This document shows, piece by piece, positions 7,697-13,501 of a DNA stretch of 13,501 nt; position 1 is the stretch's first letter, and each line of letters opens with the position of its first letter. Under the pieces are notes generated by a model that was not told the origin of the DNA, made no database searches, and saw only the letters and a program-made list of their open reading frames with translations. Position numbers and translations under genes: made by a program. The stretch is from the NCBI GenBank assembly GCA_014729945.1, contig WJJC01000067.1:1-13501 (forward strand), written 5' to 3'. Source of the stretch: Candidatus Bathyarchaeota archaeon (GTDB lineage: Archaea > Thermoproteota > Bathyarchaeia > TCS64).

Positions 7697-9016
7697 TTGT
7701 CTCTTGTCTGGTCTATTATCATCGAATCATTGAGTTGGATAGAGTTAAGAGGACTCAATGAGGATTCTGCATTAATAAAAACCGTTAAGCAGCTTAATGT
7801 TGATGATAGAGAACAGTTTGAGGAAGCGAGACATTATATCTATGAGACGGTTAGGCGTCTGAATGCGTTGGATTTTCTGATAGATATGGCTTTATCTCCA
7901 CGGAACATGGGGGATTTGAAGGTTGGTTTACGTAGTTTCCTTCGATTCTATACATATCTTGTACATTATGGAGGAGCCTCATTGTCTATGGCTCATGACC
8001 TTGTTGCATACACTAGGGGGATACTCGGGAAAAACGATTTCGAGGAAGTAAAAGATGTGCCGGATATGATTCCACTGTTGTCAATTCCCTTTGATGAGGT
8101 GTCTCCGGTTCAAAGATTTGTGTATAAATATTTTCATCCATCATGGTATGTGTCTTATCTATTCAATGAGTTTGGTGAGAATAAAACAAGGAATCTCACC
8201 AGGTACACAGAATATCCTGATTATCTTCGATTAAACACCCTCAAAGCTGGAACGTCTTCGCTGGATCATTTATTCGATGAAGGATATCAGCTTAGAACTG
8301 TTCCTGAACTATCACATACATATAGGATACTGGATGGCGACGGATTAACAGGTACAGCAGGGTATAACAATGGGGATTTCATCATACAGGATAAAGCCAG
8401 TATATTGGTGGGAGAGCTAGCTGACCCAAAGCCAGGTGATCTGGTATTGGATGTATGCGCTGCTCCAGGTATTAAGACCAGCCACATGGCTCAAATGATG
8501 GAGAATACAGGTCGTATAATTTCCGTTGATGATGATAAACGTAGGTTGGTGAGCTGGAGGAAAATTATGGATCAGCTTGGAGTGGAATGTGCTGAATCCA
8601 TCCACGCGGATGCAACAAATAACGATAAATTACCCAAGATAGAAGCTGACCTAGTTACAGTTGATCCCCCATGCACAAGCACAGGCTTATTCCACAAGAC
8701 ACCAAGCAATAAATGGCGTCTAACAGAACAAAGCACCGAGACCATGGCAGAGATACAGAAAAAGATCCTATGGAATTCGGCTCAGCGCCTCAAAGATGGA
8801 GGCTCATTGGTTTATAGTACGTGCAGTATCACTGTTGAGGAAAACGAGGGAGTTGTACAGAGTCTACTAGATCGGGATCCAAGTTACCGACTAGTGGAGC
8901 CATCTATCCGTATCGGAGAACCGGGTCTTAAAGGTATGAAGGAGGCTCAACGTTTGTACCCCTATAAACATGAATGTAACGGGTTTTTCGTTGCGAAACT
9001 GGTGAAGGGTATATAG
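7697..9016 (+). CDS. RsmB/NSUN-family RNA cytosine-C5 methyltransferase
   Basis: A 439-residue protein expected to methylate C5 of cytosine in tRNA or rRNA using S-adenosylmethionine. The C-terminal half is the catalytic Rossmann domain: motif I VLDVCAAPGIKTSHMA at 250-265, motif IV DPPCTSTG with C326, and motif VI STCS with C376. These are the two cysteines used by RNA m5C methyltransferases. It ends with YPYKHECNGFFVAKL, also typical. The N-terminal helical segment (about 40-125) resembles the NusB-like domain of RsmB. No ATG occurs near the N terminus; TTG 7697 is chosen because a TATA box lies about 29 nt upstream, with TTG 7730 as an alternative. Which RNA and which position are methylated cannot be read from the sequence. 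Confidence 0.88.
   Translation: MSLVWSIIIESLSWIELRGLNEDSALIKTVKQLNVDDREQFEEARHYIYETVRRLNALDFLIDMALSPRNMGDLKVGLRSFLRFYTYLVHYGGASLSMAHDLVAYTRGILGKNDFEEVKDVPDMIPLLSIPFDEVSPVQRFVYKYFHPSWYVSYLFNEFGENKTRNLTRYTEYPDYLRLNTLKAGTSSLDHLFDEGYQLRTVPELSHTYRILDGDGLTGTAGYNNGDFIIQDKASILVGELADPKPGDLVLDVCAAPGIKTSHMAQMMENTGRIISVDDDKRRLVSWRKIMDQLGVECAESIHADATNNDKLPKIEADLVTVDPPCTSTGLFHKTPSNKWRLTEQSTETMAEIQKKILWNSAQRLKDGGSLVYSTCSITVEENEGVVQSLLDRDPSYRLVEPSIRIGEPGLKGMKEAQRLYPYKHECNGFFVAKLVKGI
9010..9016 (+). promoter_or_regulatory. Probable TATA box for the ubiquitin-like protein gene, overlapping the upstream stop codon
   Basis: TATATAG lies 24-30 nt before the ATG at 9040, and its last three bases are the TAG stop (9014-9016) of the methyltransferase gene. 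One short sequence therefore serves as stop codon and promoter element. Confidence 0.55.
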
Positions 9017-9039
9017 GCGGGGGTTGCTGAATACACGTT

Positions 9040-9324
9040 ATGCGCGTCAACATCCGTATGATGGGGGTCCTCAGAGAAGCAGGGGGCGTACAGAGAAAGA
9101 CCATTGACTTACCGGGTGATTCAACGGTGGGTAGTGCTATACGGGAGTTAATCGGTGAAAACGAGAAATTATCATCAGTCTTATGGGATCCCTCAGTGGA
9201 CAGTCCTAGTCCTAACGCATTGATCTTGGTGGATGGAGTTGAAATAAAGAACCTTCATGGAAAAGACACCCCCGTTAAACAAGATCAGGAACTAGTATTG
9301 TTATCTGTTGTTCACGGCGGCTAG
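9040..9324 (+). CDS. MoaD/ThiS-like ubiquitin-fold protein (SAMP-like) ending in Gly-Gly
   Basis: A 94-residue beta-grasp protein ending in SVVHGG. A free C-terminal di-glycine is the hallmark of sulfur carriers and archaeal SAMP modifiers, which an E1-like enzyme adenylates and which then carry a thiocarboxylate or join to lysines. The body has the family pattern: an N-terminal strand (MRVNIRMMGVLREAGG), a middle ILVDGVEI, and a final strand LVLLSV before GG. The ATG at 9040 has a TATA box 24-30 nt upstream and no Shine-Dalgarno motif. Its next neighbour is a TtuA/NcsA tRNA thiolase, so the most likely role is sulfur donor for tRNA 2-thiouridine synthesis. Use in molybdopterin synthesis is an alternative. 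No E1/UbaA gene is in the window. Confidence 0.85.
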   Translation: MRVNIRMMGVLREAGGVQRKTIDLPGDSTVGSAIRELIGENEKLSSVLWDPSVDSPSPNALILVDGVEIKNLHGKDTPVKQDQELVLLSVVHGG

Positions 9325-9325
9325 A

Positions 9326-9333
9326 TTTTTATC
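9326..9333 (+). promoter_or_regulatory. Probable TATA box for the tRNA thiolase gene
   Basis: TTTTTATC begins 2 nt after the TAG stop (9322-9324) of the ubiquitin-like gene and lies 24-31 nt before the ATG at 9357, which has no Shine-Dalgarno motif. Confidence 0.5.
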
Positions 9334-9356
9334 TTACCCGCCATAACACCACTGCG

Positions 9357-10256
9357 ATGTCAACCCCCTGCACTAGATGCGATTCAAAGCCATCAACCTT
9401 CCACCGGGAATACTCGGGGGAACGACTATGCCCAGATTGCTTCAAAGAGACTATAGTTGACAGAGTTAAACGCACCATTAACAAGTATAAGATGTTTGAA
9501 TGGGATAGTCGAATAGCTATAGGTGTATCAGGGGGAAAGGACAGCCTTGTATTGCTTCACCTATTGCATGAGATAGAAAGGGATAGACCCAACGCCGAAC
9601 TTATCGCTGTTTGTATCGATGAGGGGGTATCTGGTTACCGTGATGAGGCTCTACGATTGGCTGAGAAAAACTGTAAAGCGTTAGATATTGATATGCATAC
9701 TCTGAGTTTCCGGGATCTTTTCGATGAAACCATGGATGAGATAGCGGCGAAAGAACGGGAGTTAGGTACTTGTAGTTACTGTGGTGTTCTAAGGCGTAGG
9801 GCGTTGAACGAGGCAGCTAAACAGATGGATGCAGATCGATTAGCAACAGGGCATAACTTGGATGATATGGCTCAATCCGTTTTGCTCAACGTATTAAGAG
9901 GGGATGTACAAAGGATCCATTCATTTAACCCAGGAGGACAACAACTGGGGGAATACATACGACGAGTAAAGCCATTATGTGAGGTCCCTGAGCGTGAAAC
10001 CACGTATTACGCATATGTAGACAACATGGAGTTTCAGAGTCTTCCATGTCCATATGCCGATGAAGCGATGAGATCTGACGCTCGGCGATTCCTAAACCAA
10101 ATGGAGTATAAACGACCTGGTACAAAATTCATCGTCTACCAGACCGGGTTAAAGATCAAAGGAGAACCGGAGAAAAAAGTATTAAACAAGTGCAAGATAT
10201 GTGGGGCCCCAACGACTGGGAGTATATGTCGGGCCTGTGAATTAACAAAGTCTTAA
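9357..10256 (+). CDS. ncsA: TtuA/NcsA-type tRNA 2-thiolation enzyme (PP-loop ATPase)
   Basis: A 299-residue member of the TtcA/TtuA/Ncs6 family, which activates the C2 oxygen of uridine in tRNA with ATP and inserts sulfur. The N-terminal zinc finger uses C5, C8, C25 and C28; the PP-loop is GVSGGKDS (56-63). C139 and C142 (TCSYCG) plus C231 (LPCPYAD) match the three cysteines that bind the 4Fe-4S cluster in characterised TtuA. ATGHNLDD at 163-170 is a further family motif, and a C-terminal zinc finger uses C279, C282, C291 and C294. The adjacent ubiquitin-like gene is a natural sulfur donor. The target could be U34 (NcsA/Ncs6 role) or U54 (TtuA role); I cannot separate these from the sequence. 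Confidence 0.92.
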   Translation: MSTPCTRCDSKPSTFHREYSGERLCPDCFKETIVDRVKRTINKYKMFEWDSRIAIGVSGGKDSLVLLHLLHEIERDRPNAELIAVCIDEGVSGYRDEALRLAEKNCKALDIDMHTLSFRDLFDETMDEIAAKERELGTCSYCGVLRRRALNEAAKQMDADRLATGHNLDDMAQSVLLNVLRGDVQRIHSFNPGGQQLGEYIRRVKPLCEVPERETTYYAYVDNMEFQSLPCPYADEAMRSDARRFLNQMEYKRPGTKFIVYQTGLKIKGEPEKKVLNKCKICGAPTTGSICRACELTKS

Positions 10257-10258
10257 GC

Positions 10259-10266
10259 TTTAATAT
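10259..10266 (+). promoter_or_regulatory. Probable TATA box for the zinc-ribbon protein gene
   Basis: TTTAATAT starts 2 nt after the TAA stop (10254-10256) of the thiolase gene and is 22-29 nt before the ATG at 10288. This supports 10288 over the ATG at 10277, which is out of frame and soon stops. Confidence 0.45.
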
Positions 10267-10287
10267 CAGTGTAACCATGAAAAAAAT

Positions 10288-10497
10288 ATGGAGTCTCTAA
10301 TTAAGAAAGGTCATTGTGCCTACTGTAAGACGGAGATCCGGGAAGTTTTATCTCAGGGCCCGCATCCAAAAACTAATGCAAATTATTGTCCCAACTGTGG
10401 CGCTCAACTATGGGCTATACATACTTGTGGTGGACATATGCGTTATGAGGATCGTTTTTGCCCAAAATGCGGTGATCCCAATCCGATTTACTTATGA
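10288..10497 (+). CDS. Small double zinc-ribbon protein, function unknown
   Basis: This 69-residue protein is mostly metal-binding motifs: C10/C13 (HCAYC), C34/C37 (YCPNCG), then C47 with H46 or H50 (HTCGGH), and C58/C61 (FCPKCG). The first two pairs can form one zinc ribbon, and C47/H50/C58/C61 a second. I recognise no other domain. It follows the tRNA thiolase with a 31-nt gap and apparently its own TATA box, so co-regulation with the RNA-modification genes is possible but not shown. Such short archaeal zinc ribbons often bind nucleic acid or dock to larger machines; no specific role can be assigned here. Confidence 0.75.
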   Translation: MESLIKKGHCAYCKTEIREVLSQGPHPKTNANYCPNCGAQLWAIHTCGGHMRYEDRFCPKCGDPNPIYL

Positions 10498-10537
10498 AAT
10501 GATCCAGACTACTTTGCTGATAGCGTTAATGAAGAAT

Positions 10538-10558
10538 AATTTTTCTCTATTTTTTTTG
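10538..10558 (+). terminator. T-rich tract, probable archaeal terminator of the zinc-ribbon transcript
   Basis: Downstream of the zinc-ribbon stop the plus strand carries a T5 run and then a T8 run, separated by CTCTA. Poly-T without a hairpin is the usual archaeal terminator. It overlaps the last codons of the convergent receiver gene. Confidence 0.5.
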
Positions 10559-11092
10559 TAAGGTTTTCTTGGTTGCTGCTATTAGTTCCTCGGGGTTTAC
10601 TGGTTTCATGAGAACATCTATGATTTCTAGGTTCTTTTCAAGGCGTTCCTTGTAGTTGCTATATCCGGTGATCATCATTACACGTATTTTTTCGTTGAGG
10701 TTGCTAAGTCTCTCTGCGAGCTCATCGCCCAGTGTATCTGGGAGATTCATGTCGATGATAACGAGATCAAAGTGGAGTCTGCTTGTTTTTCTTATAGCCT
10801 CTAACGCATTGTTGGCCGACTCAACGGAGTAGCCTGCACTTGCTAATATCATTTTGAATGTCTTAACCACGTTTGGATCATCATCAACAATAAGTATGCT
10901 TTTAGGGATATCTTGGTCTTGGGACTCAGTTTTTTTCTCGTTTTTAGACAGATTCTGGACTAGGGGAGCGTATTGGTCCATGATTTTTCTGATATTATCG
11001 AGTTTTTTTTCTATGGCTTCAAATTTTTCTTCGTGTTCGTGAAGTATATGAAAGATTAATTCGATATTGTCTTCTTCCTTGGAGTCAGCCAT
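10547..11092 (-). CDS. Stand-alone response-regulator receiver protein with an N-terminal coiled coil
   Basis: About 181 residues. The C-terminal part (about 65-180) is a receiver (REC) domain with acidic triad residues D70-D72 (IVDDDP), phospho-acceptor D114 (IIDMNLPD), T142 (ITGYS) and K163 (MKPVNP), so it should be phosphorylated by a histidine kinase. The first 60 residues are charged, heptad-rich and probably coiled-coil, followed by a polar linker. There is no DNA-binding or enzymatic output domain, so signalling is probably by protein-protein contact. I chose ATG 11092 with GGGG shortly upstream; an in-frame TTG at 11125 would add 11 residues. No histidine kinase is encoded in the window. 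It points against its neighbours and converges on the zinc-ribbon gene. Confidence 0.85.
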   Translation of the reverse strand: MADSKEEDNIELIFHILHEHEEKFEAIEKKLDNIRKIMDQYAPLVQNLSKNEKKTESQDQDIPKSILIVDDDPNVVKTFKMILASAGYSVESANNALEAIRKTSRLHFDLVIIDMNLPDTLGDELAERLSNLNEKIRVMMITGYSNYKERLEKNLEIIDVLMKPVNPEELIAATKKTLQKK

Positions 11093-11243
11093 ATTATCCC
11101 CTATAAGATGTCCTTTATCTTTCAAATTATCTCGCTCTATTTGATGTTTGTCACCTAATGATACTGATCAATGATCAACCTCTGGCGATGTTGTTAAGTA
11201 GGATATCCGTGTTTACAAGAATAATAAATGGAGAACTTGAATC
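11093..11243. promoter_or_regulatory. Divergent promoter region between the receiver gene and the amidohydrolase gene
   Basis: About 150 bp without a supported gene. It contains two TGATCA palindromes spaced by one base (11165-11177) and a TATA-like GTTTACAA at 11211-11218, 26-33 nt before the TTG start of the amidohydrolase. I see no hairpin terminator or RNA gene. Confidence 0.45.
11165..11177. repeat. Tandem TGATCA palindromes, candidate operator
   Basis: TGATCA-A-TGATCA: two copies of a 6-bp palindrome separated by one base, so the 13-bp unit is symmetric except for its centre. It lies between two divergent genes, where a regulator could bind. There is no further support. Confidence 0.3.
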
Positions 11244-12626
11244 TTGACTCATGACATACTCATAAAAAACGGTTTCATAGCAACTATGGATAAAGATCAA
11301 ACAGTATTACCCCGTGGCGACATCTACATACGAGATGATAAAATAATTGAGATCGGTGAAGACATCAATGAACCTGACCCTGAATATACTATTGATGCTG
11401 AGAACCACCTAGTAATGCCTGGTTTCGTGAACGCGCACAGTCATCTTCAACAATACTTCCGTGGGGTTTACGAGTTGATGGGGGATTTCTTTGAGACAAA
11501 TCTTCCTCTTGAAGGGTATAGACAACCTCATCAGATGAAGACCTTAGGGTTAGCTTCATGTGCAGAGTTCATCTATGGGGGTTGTACCACCAGTATGCTG
11601 GTTTACACCTATCCTGATGGCTACGCAAAGGCGGTCAAGGAAGCTGGGAACAGGTGTATGATTGCTGGAGATGTTGAGCACGTTGATCTTGAGAAACTGA
11701 AACACGGTGAATTCGTTTATCTCCCAGAGAAACGAGATGCAGCTGTTAAAAGAGCCAAGGATCTGTGTCATAACTGGCATGGTAAGGCGGATGGAAGGAT
11801 AACTACCTTGATGTGTCCCAAAGCACCTGATATGGTTGAACCAGAGGTCTACCTTGATCTGCAGGAGTTTGCTGAGGAGGAAGATCTCTTAATGACAACT
11901 CATCTTAGTCAGAGCCAGCGTGAATACAAACAGGTTAAGAAACTGTATGGAAAGACTCCGCCTAAGCATCTATATGATCTCGGGGTAATGAATGAGAAGC
12001 TGAGTGGGGCGCACTTGACCTATGGAACAGCAGAAGACTTCCAGCTAATCAAGAAGAGCGGGATGGCTATACTCCACTGTCACAGTGTAGAGAGTCCATT
12101 AATTGATTGGATTGACATGGGTATCCCCATAGGTTTAGGAACTGACGACTACTATCATGACATGACTTCTCTTATCAGGAAACAGAGAAACGGAGTTATG
12201 ACCCGGGCGTCCAAGGTAGGTGGATACTTGGGTATGATTAACGCTTCTAGAAGAACCGCTAGACCAAGTTTCTATAAGATGCTAGAACTAGCGACTCGTG
12301 GAGGCGCAGAGGTTTTCGGAATTGATGATAAAGTAGGTAGTCTTGAAATAGGTAAGAAAGCTGATGTTATAACTTTTAACCTCCTGAATCCGTATCTTAC
12401 GCCGACGAGAGATCCTGTAACCAGTGTATTCCTGTATGGAATGCCAGGGGATATCGATAATGTGATCTGCGATGGTAATTTCTTAAAGAAGTCTGGTGAA
12501 TTAACCACCATCAACATGAAGGAATCATTGAAAAGAGCGCAGACTACCTGTGATGATATAATCGATAAATTCTTCCAAGAGCACCCGGATCAAGAAAAGA
12601 TCTGGAAAGCAAAGGCTCACCGATAA
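11244..12626 (+). CDS. Metal-dependent amidohydrolase of the ATZ/TRZ/MtaD type (substrate unknown)
   Basis: A 460-residue protein with the two-part fold of the amidohydrolase superfamily: a small beta-sandwich from both ends and a TIM barrel between. Metal-ligand candidates are H65 and H67 (PGFVNAHSHLQQ), H220 (TTHLSQS), H257 or H278, and D301 (LGTDDYYHD). C-terminal GSLEIGKKADVITF is the usual closing motif. Relatives deaminate or dechlorinate aromatic heterocycles (MTA/SAH deaminase, guanine deaminase, TrzN). Two departures stand out: Q223 where deaminases normally carry a catalytic Glu (HxxE), and DYYHDM where LGTDG.xSNN is usual. So deamination of MTA/SAH should not be assumed. TTG is the only start after the in-frame stop at 11238, and no Shine-Dalgarno motif precedes it. 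Confidence 0.85.
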   Translation: MTHDILIKNGFIATMDKDQTVLPRGDIYIRDDKIIEIGEDINEPDPEYTIDAENHLVMPGFVNAHSHLQQYFRGVYELMGDFFETNLPLEGYRQPHQMKTLGLASCAEFIYGGCTTSMLVYTYPDGYAKAVKEAGNRCMIAGDVEHVDLEKLKHGEFVYLPEKRDAAVKRAKDLCHNWHGKADGRITTLMCPKAPDMVEPEVYLDLQEFAEEEDLLMTTHLSQSQREYKQVKKLYGKTPPKHLYDLGVMNEKLSGAHLTYGTAEDFQLIKKSGMAILHCHSVESPLIDWIDMGIPIGLGTDDYYHDMTSLIRKQRNGVMTRASKVGGYLGMINASRRTARPSFYKMLELATRGGAEVFGIDDKVGSLEIGKKADVITFNLLNPYLTPTRDPVTSVFLYGMPGDIDNVICDGNFLKKSGELTTINMKESLKRAQTTCDDIIDKFFQEHPDQEKIWKAKAHR

Positions 12627-12630
12627 CCCC

Positions 12631-12638
12631 ATTAATTT
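12631..12638 (+). promoter_or_regulatory. Probable TATA box for the DUF523 gene
   Basis: ATTAATTT lies 4 nt after the amidohydrolase stop (12624-12626) and 23-30 nt before the TTG start at 12661, consistent with a leaderless transcript. Confidence 0.4.
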
Positions 12639-12660
12639 CTATCCACACTTTTTCCTAACA

Positions 12661-13137
12661 TTGACCCGTATACTAGTCAGTAGATGCTTTGGATTAGACC
12701 ATTGTCGTTACAATGGAGAGATGATTGAGGCGCCGTGGATCAGGGAACTTGCAGCACGCGTTGAGTTATTATCCGTTTGCCCCGAGGCTGAGATCGGGTT
12801 AGGTGTCCCCCGGGATCCAATTAGTCTGGTTAGAAATAACAAAGGTGTTCGGTTAATTCAGTACGAGACAGGGATCGATCTCAGTGAATTCATGGTCTCT
12901 TTTAGTCAAGGCTATCTTAGATTCCTTGGAGATGTGGATGCTTTTATCCTTAAAAGCAAGTCTCCTTCATGTGGATTGGGTACAACAAAGATCCATGAAA
13001 ACGATTCATTTACTCTTGGTTCAGGTGTTTTCGCCTCTATAGCTGAGAAACTTTATCCTGATTCTGTGTTCGTTGATGAGAAGTTTATGGAGGAGAAGGG
13101 TGTAGACGGGTTATTGGGTTTAATTAATAAAAATTAG
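12661..13137 (+). CDS. DUF523 protein, 2-thiouracil desulfurase (TudS)-like
   Basis: A 158-residue protein that closely fits DUF523, a family whose characterised members (TudS) remove sulfur from thiouracil with a 4Fe-4S cluster. The three expected cysteine sites are present: C9 (VSRCFG), C40 (SVCPEAEIGLGVPRDP) and C104 (LKSKSPSCGLG). The RYNG near residue 16 matches the family RYdG motif, and an extra C15 sits just before it. TTG at 12661 is the only plausible start; codons immediately upstream offer no ATG or GTG, and a TATA-like box lies about 27 nt upstream. It probably acts in the cytosol on thiolated bases or nucleosides. A tRNA thiolation gene lies 2.4 kb away, but there is no direct link. 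The desulfurase role is inferred from family only. Confidence 0.82.
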   Translation: MTRILVSRCFGLDHCRYNGEMIEAPWIRELAARVELLSVCPEAEIGLGVPRDPISLVRNNKGVRLIQYETGIDLSEFMVSFSQGYLRFLGDVDAFILKSKSPSCGLGTTKIHENDSFTLGSGVFASIAEKLYPDSVFVDEKFMEEKGVDGLLGLINKN

Positions 13138-13141
13138 CGTA

Positions 13142-13156
13142 TTTTTTTTCGATTTT
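13142..13156 (+). terminator. T-rich terminator after the DUF523 gene
   Basis: A run of eight T residues, then CGATTTT, starts 5 nt after the TAG stop. It fits an archaeal poly-T terminator; no hairpin is evident. Confidence 0.55.
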
Positions 13157-13214
13157 CTGAAAATGTTTAACTGGTAGTTATTAACCCTTTTTGTATCAAT
13201 GGAGCAACGGTGAA

Positions 13215-13501
13215 ATGAATATATGGAGCTGGATGAGTAACCTAGTAGCCACCTATGGGTACGCTGGTGCATTCATGATATCCATATTCGGTAATTTTAC
13301 TGTATTTTTTCCTGTCCCCTTCGTTATTACCATATACGCCTTTGGGGCTACATTAAACCCGATACTTCTAGGATTAGCAAGTGGTATAGGATCAACAATA
13401 GGAGAGTTCAGCGCATACATGATTGGGAGAGGCGGTAGGAGAGTAATCGATGAACGATACGGTGATAAACTGGAAACTGCAAAAAGGCTTATCCAGAATT
13501 A
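13215..13501 (+). CDS. DedA/VTT (SNARE-associated-like) membrane protein, N-terminal part only
   Basis: The frame begins with ATG at 13215 and is cut by the right edge after about 95 residues. It starts with a short amphipathic stretch (MNIWSWMSNLVATYGYAGAF), then hydrophobic segments and a conserved-looking GSTIGEFSAYMIGRGG, the small-residue G-x3-GE-x3-Y-x3-GR pattern seen in VTT/DedA proteins. Family members are integral membrane proteins linked to lipid scrambling or flippase activity and envelope homeostasis. GGAG at 13201-13204, 10 nt before the ATG, could be a ribosome-binding site, so unlike its neighbours this gene may have a leader. The exact subfamily cannot be set from the N-terminal third. 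Confidence 0.75.
   Translation, partial: MNIWSWMSNLVATYGYAGAFMISIFGNFTVFFPVPFVITIYAFGATLNPILLGLASGIGSTIGEFSAYMIGRGGRRVIDERYGDKLETAKRLIQN

Noticed and set aside
10277..10300. ATG at 10277 as the start of the zinc-ribbon gene or as a small leader peptide
   Set aside because: It is out of frame with the zinc-ribbon gene, stops after seven codons, and the TATA spacing fits the ATG at 10288 better.
11093..11125. Longer start (TTG at 11125) for the receiver protein
   Set aside because: ATG at 11092 is closer to a G-rich ribosome-binding-like sequence and the extra 11 residues look unlike a conserved domain. It is kept only as an alternative.
13199..13213. Four-codon mini-ORF just before the DedA-like gene, possible leader peptide
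   Set aside because: Too short to judge; its GGAG is more simply explained as the ribosome-binding site of the following gene.
1..13501. CRISPR arrays, tRNA or rRNA genes, insertion sequences, attachment sites
   Set aside because: I found no regularly spaced repeats, transposase or integrase frames, inverted terminal repeats, or recognisable structural RNA genes in the window.

Overview
The window looks like chromosomal DNA from an anaerobic archaeon of middling GC content. Three things point to Archaea. Most plus-strand genes have a TATA-like box 22-33 nt before the start codon and no Shine-Dalgarno motif, the pattern of leaderless archaeal transcripts. Several starts are TTG. The gene content (soluble HdrABC, a TtuA/NcsA-type tRNA thiolase, a ubiquitin-like protein ending in Gly-Gly, a two-subunit class I fumarase) is typical of archaea. 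I cannot name the lineage; methanogens, Thermoplasmata relatives and Asgard archaea would all fit. I see no mobile elements, CRISPR arrays, tRNA or rRNA genes, and no gene-free stretch longer than about 300 bases.

Positions 1-6014, minus strand: a tight five-gene operon in the order hdrC - hdrB - frdB/tfrB-like - frdA/tfrA-like - hdrA. The last gene runs off the left edge. Neighbouring genes overlap by 4-8 nt or are separated by 2-9 nt, and the internal genes have Shine-Dalgarno motifs. Together they encode a heterodisulfide-reductase core (FAD/Fe-S HdrA, double-CCG HdrB, Fe-S HdrC) plus a soluble fumarate reductase pair (flavoprotein and 2Fe-2S/2x[4Fe-4S] subunit). HdrA ends in an MvhD-like domain in which every expected cluster cysteine is replaced.

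Positions 6015-7662: a divergent promoter region of about 160 bp, then class I fumarase beta and alpha subunits on the plus strand. Malate, fumarate and succinate conversion therefore lies next to an Hdr-type electron-transfer module. The simplest reading is a cytosolic fumarate reductase (or succinate oxidase) whose electrons pass through an HdrABC flavin-based bifurcation or thiol/disulfide module. It resembles methanogen thiol:fumarate reductase (TfrAB), but TfrB is split into separate proteins and a dedicated HdrA and HdrC are added.

Positions 7697-10497, plus strand: an RNA-modification and sulfur-transfer group. It holds an RsmB/NSUN-like m5C methyltransferase, a MoaD/ThiS-like ubiquitin-fold protein ending in GG, a TtuA/NcsA tRNA 2-thiolation enzyme, and a small double zinc-ribbon protein. 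Each appears to have its own TATA box on, or just after, the stop codon of the gene before it.

Positions 10547-13501: a stand-alone receiver-domain protein on the minus strand, then on the plus strand a metal-dependent amidohydrolase with unusual active-site motifs, a DUF523/TudS-like thiouracil-desulfurase homologue, and the start of a DedA/VTT-type membrane protein cut by the right edge.
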